NCBI GenBank assembly: GCA_019911795.1
Contig: JAIOJS010000252.1
Coordinates: 1 to 48,895, forward strand
DNA from: Thermoanaerobaculia bacterium
GTDB taxonomy: Bacteria; Acidobacteriota; Thermoanaerobaculia; Multivoradales; JAIOJS01
Direction: 5' to 3'
Length of the DNA: 48,895 bases
Position 1 is the stretch's first letter. Every line of letters begins with the position of its first letter. Below, in pieces: positions 7,680 through 17,075 of this stretch. The position numbers and the translations under genes are program-made. The notes beneath the pieces were generated by a model. It saw nothing but the letters and a program-made list of their open reading frames with translations, was not told where the DNA came from and ran no database searches.

Positions 7680-8522
7680 TCAATCGACGCTCGGCTCGGC
7701 GAGCCGGAGCCTCCGAAGGCCCCAACCGGCGGCAGCGACACAGAGGAGGATCAGGAGTCCCTGCGCGGCCGCGCCGAGCGTCGGAACCTCGATGATCGGC
7801 ACAGGATCGCCAAAGCCCCGGATGATCCAATTGCCAGGCTGGAAGACATCGACCAGGTCGAGACTCCCATCGGGAGGCAGGACGGCCGGGTTCGGTGGAT
7901 CGCCCGTCCACACCGCGACCCATGATCGAGCGTTGCTGGAGGTTGTGTCGAGCGCGGCAGGGGTCGTTGGCGAGGTGACACCACTGACGATAAACCGGGG
8001 GATGACGCCGATCAGAATATCGCCTCCTCCGTCCAGAGGCAGCGGAACTGCCAGTGGATAGACCGACAGCGTCGCACCATCTACCGCCTGAATCGTCTCC
8101 GCCACGGTGAGCAACAGATTCGCCCCGTTGGTCGGGTCACCGTCCGGGTCGCGATAGACCACTAGGTCGACGGCCGCACCCACCGTCATGTTGGGACCAG
8201 AGGGAAAGAGAACCTGAATCTCCTGCAACACCATCGGTCCTGGACTCTGAAATCGATTGAACCAGAGGAACTGCTGGGCAGTGGCGGCGGCCGAAACGCC
8301 GAGTGAGCCTTCGGTCGACCCATCGTCGAGGACCAGCGACACCCCAAAGCCACCGTCTATGACCGAGTTCAGTTCGATCGGAGCATGGGCATCCATCAGC
8401 CAATCACCGGTGGCATCGATCTCCGCTCGGGCGTCCACCTGTGCGAGCGCGACGCACGCGATCACTGCCAAGGACAGCACCAAGCGCGAGAAATGATTGG
8501 GTCGAAATCGAAAGGGGTCCAT
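7680..8522 (-). CDS. Secreted protein with IPTL-CTERM-like sorting tail
   Basis: This 280-residue protein has a signal peptide (SRLVLSLAVIACVALAQVDARA), a beta-rich middle without recognisable enzyme motifs, and a C-terminal sorting tail: VPTLG, a hydrophobic stretch (LLILLCVAAAGWGL) and a basic end (RRLRL). That tripartite layout is the IPTL-CTERM pattern, a relative of PEP-CTERM signals processed by exosortase-like enzymes. I chose ATG 8522 because GAGG lies about eight bases upstream; an in-frame ATG at 8534 is the alternative. It lies downstream of, and on the same strand as, the giant repeat protein gene, so both may be surface products. No exosortase is in the window. Confidence 0.72.
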   Translation of the reverse strand: MDPFRFRPNHFSRLVLSLAVIACVALAQVDARAEIDATGDWLMDAHAPIELNSVIDGGFGVSLVLDDGSTEGSLGVSAAATAQQFLWFNRFQSPGPMVLQEIQVLFPSGPNMTVGAAVDLVVYRDPDGDPTNGANLLLTVAETIQAVDGATLSVYPLAVPLPLDGGGDILIGVIPRFIVSGVTSPTTPAALDTTSSNARSWVAVWTGDPPNPAVLPPDGSLDLVDVFQPGNWIIRGFGDPVPIIEVPTLGAAAQGLLILLCVAAAGWGLRRLRLAEPSVD

Positions 8523-8632
8523 AGCTTGCCTCATTCCATGTCTATTCAAAGCGTTCGGTCTAGTTGCGCACAATCGACCAGGCGGCTGCATCATTTTACA
8601 AGGGCCCAATTCTTCAAGACGAGGCGGCTTCT

Positions 8633-11600
8633 TCAAGGTGAAACGACGGACCACGCCGACGTCGTCCCCGATTCGAAACCATCCGCGAAGATCGGACCGG
8701 TGCAGGTGAGCCTCATCGAATCGACGTTGGCGTCGAAGCTCGACCCGTTCGCGGTCCGCAGGGAAACGGCACACATCGCCGACGCTGTACCCAACGGAGA
8801 CCCAGTGGCCAACTGCTGCGAGATCCACACTCCGCCGGTGTTTCCGACCACCGAAGTGTTGATGCTCGTGCCGAGCGAACCGCCGGTACATCCCGCCTGG
8901 GAGAAGTACTGACAGATCTGGGTCGAATTGAGGATCTGCGGTGCCGCAATCTCGACGCGTTGCCGTAGATCGAAGGTGCACGACAAGCTCGGATTGAGGT
9001 CGATACACTGTCCCAGTGAAAAGTCGGTACTCGCACTGAGATTGACGACCTCGGCCGATCCCGAAACCGTGGCTGCATCGACATCGTCACTGCCATAAGC
9101 AACCTCCTCCGGTAGCGTACTCACCGCCGTCCAGGCCTGCAGATCACAGTCGAACGATCCGTTGATGAAGCGATTGTTTCTCTCGATACGGTAGCCGAGC
9201 ACGAAGTCTCCACCACTCGAACCATCGTCGTCACCGTCGAGGTCGTTGCCGGCCTCGTCGCGCAGGGCACCCGACCCGCAAGCGAACAGTCGATGCGGAG
9301 AATTCCCAAGGGGAACTCCGCCGTTGACCGACAGGGTCGCGGTGTTCGTGTTCGAGTTGAAAGTGACTCCGTCGACCGCTACCTGAATATCGTCGCCCAT
9401 CGCCCCACTGCAGCTCGTCGTCGAGATATCGCGATCGGCACCTGCCGCCACCAAGAGGTAGTTGCCGGGATTGGTCACATCCTCGGGATCGGTATCTCCC
9501 GCGGGATCGTAGAGAGCTTCGCTGAAGCTGATGAGCAGTTCGTCGACGCGCACTCGAACCTCTTCGCACTCGGTGACTTCGCCGTCCGTGGTCGAAGCGT
9601 TGGAGTCGACGCTTTCCACCGTCGGCGCGCTGTCGTCGATCGAGGTGTCTTCCGAAGTGTCGTTGTTGCCGGGCATTATTTCCGCGCCGCTGGCACTGAC
9701 CGTGACCGAGTTGGTGATGGGCCCGGCGCCGACGTTCGAGTTCACCATCACTTCGACGGTGTACTGCGCCATCGCCCCCACGGCAAGATCGCCTAGCTCG
9801 CAGACCGGTACTCCAACCGGGTCGTTGGCGCATCCCGTCGTGGCAACGAATGTCACACCGACCGGAAGGGTCTCCGTGACCTCGACCGAAGCGGCGGCCG
9901 AGGGTCCGGCATTGGTTACTTCGATGGTGTAGATCAGCGGGGCCGAGGGAGCCACCGGATCCACCGAGTCAGTCTTCACGATCGACAGGTCGAAGGTCCC
10001 TTGGTAGCCGAAGTCGGCAGAGTCGAAATTTTCACCCGCAGCGAGATTGACGACGAGCGGAATGTTCGCCGTGGTCAGGAGGAACCCAGCGGGGATCGTG
10101 GTGGAGTCCACCCGAACTTCATAGGTTCCAGTCGCCAGGTCCACGATGTCGTAGTCCCCACCCGCACCCGTGGTATCCGAGGGTTCTCCACCATCGAGAA
10201 CACCATTGGTGTTGAGGTCGAGATAGACGACCACGCCGGGGAGACCAGGCTCACCTCCATCTTGGACCCCATCAGCATTTTCGTCGCTCCAGACGAAGTC
10301 GCCGATCGTCGCGTCCTGTTGCTGATAGCCGAAGTCGGCAAAATCGTAGTTATCTCCCGCTGGCAGGATCACCGACAGTGGAACCGTTCCACCGGTCAGC
10401 ACGAAGCCCGTCGGAACGGTGGTCGGATCCACCCGGACGCTGTAGGTACCGGTGGCCAGATTTTCGATGTCGTAATCGCCGAGTCCATCACTGGTATCGA
10501 AGGGTTCGCCTCCATCGAGGACACCGTTGGTATTGAGATCGAGGTAGACAACGATTCCGGCAAGACCCGGCTCGCCCGCATCCTGGACGCCGTCGCCGTC
10601 CAGGTCATTCCACACAAAGTCGCCGATCGAAGCATCCTGCTGCTGGTAGCCAAAGTCGGCACTGTTGAAATCCTCTCCAGTCGCCAAGGGCACCGAAAGT
10701 GGCAGGTTGCTGGAGGTCAGATTGAAACCAGCGGGAAGGCTCGAAGCGTCGACCCGAACGCTGTAGCTGCCGGTGGCGAGGTCGGTAATGTCGTAGGAAC
10801 CCGATCCGATCGTGGTATCGAAAGGCTCGCCTCCGTCGAGAACACCGTTGGTATTCAAGTCGAGGTACACGGTGATCCCAGGTAGACCCGGCTCGCCACC
10901 ATCCAGGATACCGTCGCCGTTCAAGTCATTCCACACGAAGTCACCGATCGATGCGTCCTGTTGCTGGAAGCCGAAATCAACCCCCATCCGCTGCTCACCG
11001 GGGAAGAGCGAGAGCATCAGCGGATTGGTGCTGGTCGCCACGAAACCGGTCGGAGCCGTCGAGGTATCCACTCGCACCGTCACGCTCCCCGAAACCGGCG
11101 AAATGATGGAGTAGGCCCCCATGAGTCCGCTGGTGGCAAACGGCTCTCCTCCATCGCGGAGTCCGTTGGTGTTCAGGTCGATGAAGACGTCAACTCCGCT
11201 CAGGGTCGGTTCACCGCCGTCCCGGATCCCATCACCGTTGAGATCGTTCCACACGGAGCCGCTGACGCTTGGCTGCAGGGTCAGGATCGTGGGATCGTCC
11301 TCCCCCGCCTCCGTCGGATCACCATTCCCGTTGGGATCCGGATCCGTGCCATCCTCGGAGAGGTCGGACGTCATCGCTCCCCCTGCACTCATCGCACTGA
11401 CCGAAGCCTGATTCGAGTAGGTGCCCAGTCCAAAGCCCTGGTCGGTCACCGTCGTGACCAGCACCGTGAAGCGGAACCGCTCCGTTAATCCCGGAGCCAG
11501 GGTTCCCGAAGCGATGACCGTGTCGCTGCTGCCATTGAACCCACTATTTGCATCCAGGGCATGCTGAACTCCCACTAGGGCCGGAGGGGAGGTGATGGCG

Positions 11601-14600
11601 TAGTTGCCGGCGCCCAAGGTGGCGTCCAGATCATCGGTCAAGCTCACCGCCAGGAGACCACTCGGACCGAGGTTCTCGACCGCAAACTCGAAGGTCACCT
11701 CGCGGCCCACGACTTCGAATACGCGCTTCGCCGCCCCGATCGAGGCCGTGTCAATCGAAAAGACCGTCGGGTCACCCTCACCTATATCGGCGGGGTTGCC
11801 GGTACCGTTGGGATCGGGATCAGCACCGGCGTCCGAAAGATCCTGAGCCACGGTCGCGTTCGGACCGATTCCTGAAGCCAACACCTGGTTGGAGTAAACG
11901 CCTAGCCCCATGCCCTGATCCGACAGGGTCGTCACGTCGACCACGATCTGAAGTTGAGCGGTGTCACCGGCTCCCAGACTGCTACCCACGAAGAACAGCT
12001 CGGTAGTCGAACTGCCGTCCCAGACTGGGTTGAGGGTCGCAGTCCCCGGATCGTCGATCCATGCTGGAGAAGTGGTCACGCTGTAGTTGCCGGCCCCGAA
12101 GACCTCATCGAGATCCTCTCCCAGAGACAGGTCACTGAGGAGGACGTTGCCGAAGTTCTCCAGGTACAGGTCGAAGGTGACTTCGGTTCCGTTCAGAGTC
12201 GCACTCTTGGCCGCACCGAGGATCGACTCCTCTCCGATGATGGACAGAGTCTCGTCATTCTCTCCGGCCTCGTCGGCCACACCGTTGCCGTTCGGGTCAG
12301 TCAAAATTCCATCGTCGGATGTGTCCGTCAGTACATCCCCAAGTGGATCCTGACCGGTGACCGCAAATCCCGTTGGGTAGACTCCAAATCCATCGCCCTG
12401 ATTGCTCACATTAGTCACATTCAGAACAAGCCGAATCCGCGTCTTCTCACCGGGCTGCAGGGAACCATCAAACACCAAGAAGGTGTTGAAGGTCCCGTCA
12501 AAGGATGCATTGACAGAAAGGGTAGCCGGTCCCTCCATAACAACCGGCGAGCTTACCACGGCGTAGTTGCCGAAGCCGAACACCAAGAACAGATTGTGCG
12601 AGACACTAAGGTCGGTCGCCTCGACATCGCCGAGATTCTCGAGGTAGTAGTCCAACGTGATCTGGGTGCCGTTGACGAAGGAGTGGAGAGCGGCTCCAAT
12701 CGAGGCGTCGCCTAGGAAGAACAACGAAGGATCGTTCTCACCTGGGCTTGGCGGATTGGCCAAGCCAGGCTCGGTGGGATCACCATCCCCGTCGGGATCA
12801 GGATCGGTCCCGTCGTCGGAGAGGTCCGACACGATCAGCCCCGTACTGTCCGTCCCCACCACGGTCGCTTGATTCGAATAGATCCCGAGTCCCAGCCCCT
12901 GGTCCTCGACCTGGGTGACGTCGACGATCAGCTGGATCTGAGCCGTGGCTCCAGCGGCCAGGCTGCTAGAGGCCACCAACATTTCGACCGATCCACTGCC
13001 ATCGTAGGCTCCGTCGAGAACGAGGGTCCCCGGATCCACGATCAATGTCGGCCCGGTCGACAGGGTGTAATTGCCGGCCCCGAACACCATGTCGAGGTCA
13101 TCGACCAGGCTGAGATCGGTACTCGTCTCGGTCCCGAGATTCTCGAGATAGAGGTCGATCGTGACCTCGGTGCCGTTCAAGGTGATGTCTTTCGCTACCC
13201 CGACTACAGCGTCCGTCGTGATGGAGAAGGTCGTCGGATCGTTCTCTCCCGCCTCTCGCGGGTCGTCATTGCCGTTGGGGTCGGGATCTGTTCCAGCGTC
13301 GGAGAGATCGCCTACCGTGGTTCCACCCGGTTGCGCCGCCCCGACGCTGGCCTGGTTCGAGTAGTTGCCAAGACCGAAACCAAAGCCGGGATTGATCAGT
13401 TCCGTCACCGTCACCACAAACTGGATCTGAGCAGTATCGCCACCGCTCAAGGAGCTACCCGCTGCGAGAAGTTCCGTGACCGTGCTGCCATCGAAACTGG
13501 GTTCGAGGACCAGAGTACCTGGGTCATCGACAAAGAATGGCGCCGTGGTCACAGAGTAGTTACCGGAGCCAAAGACTGAGTCCAGGGAGTCCTGCACGCT
13601 CACATCGGACAGGGTCGTAGCCCCGAATGTCTCCAGATAGAGATCGAAGGTCACCTCGGACCCCGCCACCGACGCAGCCTTGGCCACTCCCAGAGTCGAG
13701 CCCACCACGAACTCGGTGGGATCATCTTCCCCGGCATCGGTCGGATCACCGTTGTCGTTGGGGTCGGGGTCCGTACCGGAATCGGAAAGGTCCGTGGTCA
13801 TGCCCGCGGACGGACCTTCCCCGCTCGCGGTGGCCTGGTTGGCGTAGACACCGATTCCCGAACCCTGATCGCTCAGCGTTATGACAAGGGCATCGATCCG
13901 AATCGTCGCCGAGTCTCCGGGACCCATCGTGCTTCCCGGCGCCAGGACCTCGGTATCGGTCGACCCGTTGTAGTTGGTATTGCGCACCAAGCCACCCCCC
14001 GTGTCCTCGAGGATCTCAGGATGGGGAAAGGAACCAGAATTGACAAAGGTGCCGTAGTTCCCCGCTCCGAAGACCGAGTCGAGTTCGTCGACCAACGAGA
14101 GGCTGGAAAGTTCCACGTTGCCCAAGTTCTCGAGGTACAAGAACATCGAAACCCGTGGCCCCGCTTGAACGGAATGAACTCCGCCAACGTCGACGCTCGC
14201 CGCCGTGGAGGGAAGAACCACGACCCGTTTGGCGACTCCGAGGACCGGGATCTCCGAGACGGAGATCGGCGTGGGATCGTTCTCTCCCGCTTCCGTGGGA
14301 TCGCCATTGCCGTTGGGATCGGGATCCGTACCGTCGTCCGAGAGATCTGAGGCCGGAGTGCCCGAGGATGTCATCGCGCTCGCGGTGACCTGGTTGGAGT
14401 AGTTGCCGAGACCACTCCCGAGATCCACTAGCCTGATGATTTTCACTTCGACTCTTATCTGTGCGGTAGCGCCGGCGGCCAACGTGCCACTGGCGACCAA
14501 TGCAAGGTCCGAAGACCCGTCGAATGAGCCATTGACCAGAAGAGTTCCGGGATCGTCGATCAAGACCGGACCACTGGTGACCGAGTAGTTCATGGCCCCG

Positions 14601-15826
14601 AACACCGCGTCGAGGTCTTCCCCTAGGCTCACAGCCTCGAGCTCGACGTTGCCGAGGTTCTCCAAATAGAAGTCGAGAGTGACGTCGCTCGCAGAGACCG
14701 AAGCATCCTTGGCGACCCCGAGCACGGGCTCCTCTCCGACCACGAACAGGGTGGGATCGTCCTCATCGGGATCGTTCGGTGCTCCGTTGCCGTTGGGATC
14801 GGGGTTGGTGCCGGCGTCCGAGAGGTCCGAGACCATTCCCCCGGTAGCTCCTTGTGCGGCTGCCGTTACCTGATTGGAGTAGACGCCGAAGCCCAGGCCC
14901 TGGTCGCTGACCGTCGTGATATCCACTACGAATCGGATCTGAGCGGTATCGGCGACGGCAAGGCTTCCGGACGCGATCAGTTCGTCATCCCCACTGCCAT
15001 CGAAGCTCCCATTCAGCGTCAACGTTCCTGGATCATCGATCAGGGTGGGCGGCGAGCTGATGTTGTAGTTCCCCGCCCCCAGTACGAGATCGAGGTCATC
15101 GGTCACCGAGACCGAGTTCAACAACCGATTGCCGAGGTTTTCCAGGTAGAGATCCACCGTCGCCAGCGTGCCCAACAGGCTCACGTTCTTGGCAACACCG
15201 ACGCGAGGGGACGCCGTGATGTCGATTACGGTCGGATCGTCCTCTCCCATTTCCGTCGGATCACCGTTCCCGTTTGGATCGGGGTCCGTGCCACTATCCG
15301 AGAGGTCCGAGGTGCCGTCGGCCGCTGCGATGACCTGATTGGAGTAGACACCGGCTCCCATCCCTTGGTCGCTGATGACATCGATCTCGACGACCAGTCG
15401 GATCTGCGCCGTATCGCCACCGGCAAGGGTTCCCGAGGAGATGATCTCCGTCGTCGTACTACCATCAAAACTAGGATCGAGGGTCAGAGTACCGGGATCG
15501 TCGATAAAGATCGGCGACGATGTCATGGTGTAGTTGCCCGCGCCGAACACCGTATCGAGGTCCTCGACGAGCGACACATTCGTCAGGGTCCCTGTATCTA
15601 GGCTCTCAAGGTACAGATCGAAAGTCACCTCACGTCCCGAAATGGTCGCCTGCTTCGCCGCACCGATGACCGCGTTGACTACCCCGGCATCGGCCGTATC
15701 CACGGCAAACAAGCTAGCGACGAGCCAAGTCACTCCCAAGAGGCCAATGTTCCAGCTTCTTGGCTTCCAGATTTCCGAAGTAGAGAGACGGGGACTCAAC
15801 TCGCGACGATCACTGCAACAACTCAT
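8633..15826 (-). CDS. Giant secreted multi-repeat surface protein (DUF11/SdrD-B type)
   Basis: This 2397-residue exported protein starts at ATG 15826 behind GGAGGT. A signal-like hydrophobic stretch (about 28-48, GLLGVTWLVASLFAVDTADA) comes first. Nine tandem domains of about 160 residues (53-1515) each begin near [VI][LIV]G[AV]AK and end in an acidic DLSDxGTDPDPNGNGDPT-like string that should bind calcium. Four SdrD-B-like repeats follow (1517-1942; WNDLNGDGIRDGGEP), then a DUF11 domain (1942-2065), a Big_5/SbsA-like region and a Cys-containing C-terminal domain. The end is IFADGFESGTTSAWS, a tail I recall from other secreted proteins of this lineage. No membrane anchor or LPXTG is present. 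Function is unknown; adhesion or surface-layer use is a guess. Confidence 0.85.
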   Translation of the reverse strand: MSCCSDRRELSPRLSTSEIWKPRSWNIGLLGVTWLVASLFAVDTADAGVVNAVIGAAKQATISGREVTFDLYLESLDTGTLTNVSLVEDLDTVFGAGNYTMTSSPIFIDDPGTLTLDPSFDGSTTTEIISSGTLAGGDTAQIRLVVEIDVISDQGMGAGVYSNQVIAAADGTSDLSDSGTDPDPNGNGDPTEMGEDDPTVIDITASPRVGVAKNVSLLGTLATVDLYLENLGNRLLNSVSVTDDLDLVLGAGNYNISSPPTLIDDPGTLTLNGSFDGSGDDELIASGSLAVADTAQIRFVVDITTVSDQGLGFGVYSNQVTAAAQGATGGMVSDLSDAGTNPDPNGNGAPNDPDEDDPTLFVVGEEPVLGVAKDASVSASDVTLDFYLENLGNVELEAVSLGEDLDAVFGAMNYSVTSGPVLIDDPGTLLVNGSFDGSSDLALVASGTLAAGATAQIRVEVKIIRLVDLGSGLGNYSNQVTASAMTSSGTPASDLSDDGTDPDPNGNGDPTEAGENDPTPISVSEIPVLGVAKRVVVLPSTAASVDVGGVHSVQAGPRVSMFLYLENLGNVELSSLSLVDELDSVFGAGNYGTFVNSGSFPHPEILEDTGGGLVRNTNYNGSTDTEVLAPGSTMGPGDSATIRIDALVITLSDQGSGIGVYANQATASGEGPSAGMTTDLSDSGTDPDPNDNGDPTDAGEDDPTEFVVGSTLGVAKAASVAGSEVTFDLYLETFGATTLSDVSVQDSLDSVFGSGNYSVTTAPFFVDDPGTLVLEPSFDGSTVTELLAAGSSLSGGDTAQIQFVVTVTELINPGFGFGLGNYSNQASVGAAQPGGTTVGDLSDAGTDPDPNGNDDPREAGENDPTTFSITTDAVVGVAKDITLNGTEVTIDLYLENLGTETSTDLSLVDDLDMVFGAGNYTLSTGPTLIVDPGTLVLDGAYDGSGSVEMLVASSSLAAGATAQIQLIVDVTQVEDQGLGLGIYSNQATVVGTDSTGLIVSDLSDDGTDPDPDGDGDPTEPGLANPPSPGENDPSLFFLGDASIGAALHSFVNGTQITLDYYLENLGDVEATDLSVSHNLFLVFGFGNYAVVSSPVVMEGPATLSVNASFDGTFNTFLVFDGSLQPGEKTRIRLVLNVTNVSNQGDGFGVYPTGFAVTGQDPLGDVLTDTSDDGILTDPNGNGVADEAGENDETLSIIGEESILGAAKSATLNGTEVTFDLYLENFGNVLLSDLSLGEDLDEVFGAGNYSVTTSPAWIDDPGTATLNPVWDGSSTTELFFVGSSLGAGDTAQLQIVVDVTTLSDQGMGLGVYSNQVLASGIGPNATVAQDLSDAGADPDPNGTGNPADIGEGDPTVFSIDTASIGAAKRVFEVVGREVTFEFAVENLGPSGLLAVSLTDDLDATLGAGNYAITSPPALVGVQHALDANSGFNGSSDTVIASGTLAPGLTERFRFTVLVTTVTDQGFGLGTYSNQASVSAMSAGGAMTSDLSEDGTDPDPNGNGDPTEAGEDDPTILTLQPSVSGSVWNDLNGDGIRDGGEPTLSGVDVFIDLNTNGLRDGGEPFATSGLMGAYSIISPVSGSVTVRVDTSTAPTGFVATSTNPLMLSLFPGEQRMGVDFGFQQQDASIGDFVWNDLNGDGILDGGEPGLPGITVYLDLNTNGVLDGGEPFDTTIGSGSYDITDLATGSYSVRVDASSLPAGFNLTSSNLPLSVPLATGEDFNSADFGYQQQDASIGDFVWNDLDGDGVQDAGEPGLAGIVVYLDLNTNGVLDGGEPFDTSDGLGDYDIENLATGTYSVRVDPTTVPTGFVLTGGTVPLSVILPAGDNYDFADFGYQQQDATIGDFVWSDENADGVQDGGEPGLPGVVVYLDLNTNGVLDGGEPSDTTGAGGDYDIVDLATGTYEVRVDSTTIPAGFLLTTANIPLVVNLAAGENFDSADFGYQGTFDLSIVKTDSVDPVAPSAPLIYTIEVTNAGPSAAASVEVTETLPVGVTFVATTGCANDPVGVPVCELGDLAVGAMAQYTVEVMVNSNVGAGPITNSVTVSASGAEIMPGNNDTSEDTSIDDSAPTVESVDSNASTTDGEVTECEEVRVRVDELLISFSEALYDPAGDTDPEDVTNPGNYLLVAAGADRDISTTSCSGAMGDDIQVAVDGVTFNSNTNTATLSVNGGVPLGNSPHRLFACGSGALRDEAGNDLDGDDDGSSGGDFVLGYRIERNNRFINGSFDCDLQAWTAVSTLPEEVAYGSDDVDAATVSGSAEVVNLSASTDFSLGQCIDLNPSLSCTFDLRQRVEIAAPQILNSTQICQYFSQAGCTGGSLGTSINTSVVGNTGGVWISQQLATGSPLGTASAMCAVSLRTANGSSFDANVDSMRLTCTGPIFADGFESGTTSAWSVVSP
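9999..11276 (-). repeat. Four in-frame ~106-residue SdrD-B-like repeats
   Basis: Four consecutive copies of about 320 bp inside the giant gene encode the same beta-sandwich unit: GDFVWNDLNGDG, DGGEPGLPG, a second Asp-Asn loop (DLNTNGVLDGGEP), a DLATG turn and a closing ADFGYQQQD. Each has two EF-hand-like Asp/Asn loops typical of calcium-stiffened SdrD B domains. Copies 2 to 4 are closer to each other than to the first, which suggests recent expansion. Confidence 0.8.
11277..15670 (-). repeat. Nine in-frame ~160-residue tandem repeats
   Basis: Nine copies of about 480 bp encode the same domain. Each has a G[AV]AK opening, a YLENLGN strand, a D[DE]LD.VFGAGNY loop, a DDPGTL segment, a GDTAQIRxVV strand, a SDQGxGxGVYSNQ turn and an acidic DPDPNGNGDP end. 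The fourth copy has extra residues near its start. The seventh is the most diverged: its GAALHSFVNG opening lacks the Lys, and it has PTGFAV where others have SNQ. Confidence 0.8.
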
Positions 15827-15963
15827 GACACCTCCAAGAACCAAAGAAACTTCCGGGGTCACCCATAGTAGGGACTCAAGGCTCAATGGTACTCCAGGCA
15901 AGGCTCTTTCCGGTACAGCGTCCTTCCGAGATCGATTAGCTCAGAACCCGCCGCGACCCGGCA

Positions 15964-15969
15964 TAGAAT
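15964..15969 (+). promoter_or_regulatory. -10 box placed for leaderless transcription of the ClpX-like gene
   Basis: TAGAAT ends six bases before the ATG at 15976 and no Shine-Dalgarno sequence is present, so the transcript should begin at or next to the start codon. No convincing -35 is visible 17-18 bases upstream. The same geometry occurs at other genes in the window. Confidence 0.5.
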
Positions 15970-15975
15970 CTAGTC

Positions 15976-17058
15976 ATGTCTCACAATACGAAGCCTCCCC
16001 GGACCCCGACCCCCAAAGAGATCGCGAGCGCTCTCAGTCTTCGCGTGATCGGGCAACGCGACGCGGTCGAGGAGATGTCAGTTGCCCTGGCCAAGAAGCT
16101 CGCTGGGGTCCGCACCGGGAACATCCTCATGATCGGGTCTTCGGGGACCGGAAAGACGACTCTGATGCGCGGGGTCGAGGAGTACCTGGCCAGCGACCCA
16201 CGCCTCGCCCAACGTTCGACGGTGGTGCGGCTCCACGCCAACGTCCTCGGCGAAGAGGCGGAGCGTGGACGTCCCGGCGAGGCGATTCTCCATCGCCTGA
16301 TCGAACGCAGTCGCGAGCAGCTCGGTGAGGCTGCAAACTGGGATCAGATCCTGGATCGCGCGCGCCAAGGATTGGTTTTCGTCGATGAGGTCGACAAGAT
16401 CCGCTCGCAGGTTGGGGACCGCCCCAACGTGTCCGGTATCCGGGCTCAGGAAGCGCTGCTGACTCTCATCGAGAACGAGGCGATCCCCCTCCGCGTCCCC
16501 GAATGGGCCGGGGGTGGGACCACCAACGTCGACTCCAGTGGACTCCTGTTCGTCTGCGCCGGCGCCTTCGAAGGACTTTATGACAGCGTCTTCGACCGCG
16601 TCACGGTCGGCAAGGACAAGGGATCCCTGCAGTCCGTCACCGTGGTCGAGGACGGTCGGGTCCGCGAAGAGCTGCAGTTTTCCCTTCGCGAATGGCTACG
16701 CAACGAAGACCTCTTCGACTACGGGATGAGTCCTCAGTTCCTCTCCCGCTTCGATGCCGTCGTGCTCCTCGCCGACCTCACGGTGGAAGAGCTCGTGCGC
16801 ATCTTTCTGGAGTCTCCCGATTCCGGTTTGCAGCAAGCCAAGGAGTACTTCGCCACCTACGGCAAGAAGGTGGTGCTGTCGCCCGCCGCCGCCCGGAGTA
16901 TCGCCGCAGCCGCAGCCCGACAGCCCCGCCTCGGCGCCCGCGCCCTCAAAGAGGTCTTCCGCCGGGTCATTCGCCCATGGGAGATCGACCCCGAGGCTTC
17001 GATCTCCTCCGATGCCCTCGTTCTCGACTCCGGCGAAGTCGATGCCGCGTTGAACTGA
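15976..17058 (+). CDS. ClpX-like AAA+ ATPase without ClpP-binding loop
   Basis: This 360-residue AAA+ protein is closest to ClpX in layout. It has Walker A GSSGTGKT (54-61), Walker B LVFVDEVDKI (132-141), VSGIRAQEALLTLIE, FVCAGAFEGL, an arginine-finger-like SPQFLSRFD (R258) and a sensor-2 GAR (320-322). Three ClpX features are missing: the N-terminal zinc-binding domain, the IGF loop that docks ClpP (residues 205-235 read VFDRVTVGKDKGSLQSVT), and the aromatic pore loop GYVG, replaced by NVLG (89-92). It therefore probably acts without ClpP, perhaps as a remodelling ATPase. It is transcribed divergently from the giant protein gene and followed 17 bases later by a DUF1697 gene. Confidence 0.8.
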   Translation: MSHNTKPPRTPTPKEIASALSLRVIGQRDAVEEMSVALAKKLAGVRTGNILMIGSSGTGKTTLMRGVEEYLASDPRLAQRSTVVRLHANVLGEEAERGRPGEAILHRLIERSREQLGEAANWDQILDRARQGLVFVDEVDKIRSQVGDRPNVSGIRAQEALLTLIENEAIPLRVPEWAGGGTTNVDSSGLLFVCAGAFEGLYDSVFDRVTVGKDKGSLQSVTVVEDGRVREELQFSLREWLRNEDLFDYGMSPQFLSRFDAVVLLADLTVEELVRIFLESPDSGLQQAKEYFATYGKKVVLSPAAARSIAAAAARQPRLGARALKEVFRRVIRPWEIDPEASISSDALVLDSGEVDAALN

Positions 17059-17075
17059 AGGGGAGCAGAGTCCCG

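Noticed and set aside
9293-15601. Series of plus-strand open frames of 80-294 codons opposite the giant repeat protein gene
   Set aside because: They repeat in step with the tandem domains of the opposite strand and have no ribosome sites or known motifs; they are antisense echoes of the repeats.
11277-15670. Regular repeats that might suggest a CRISPR array
   Set aside because: The units are about 480 bp, diverged and in-frame coding; there are no short identical repeats, unique spacers or cas genes.
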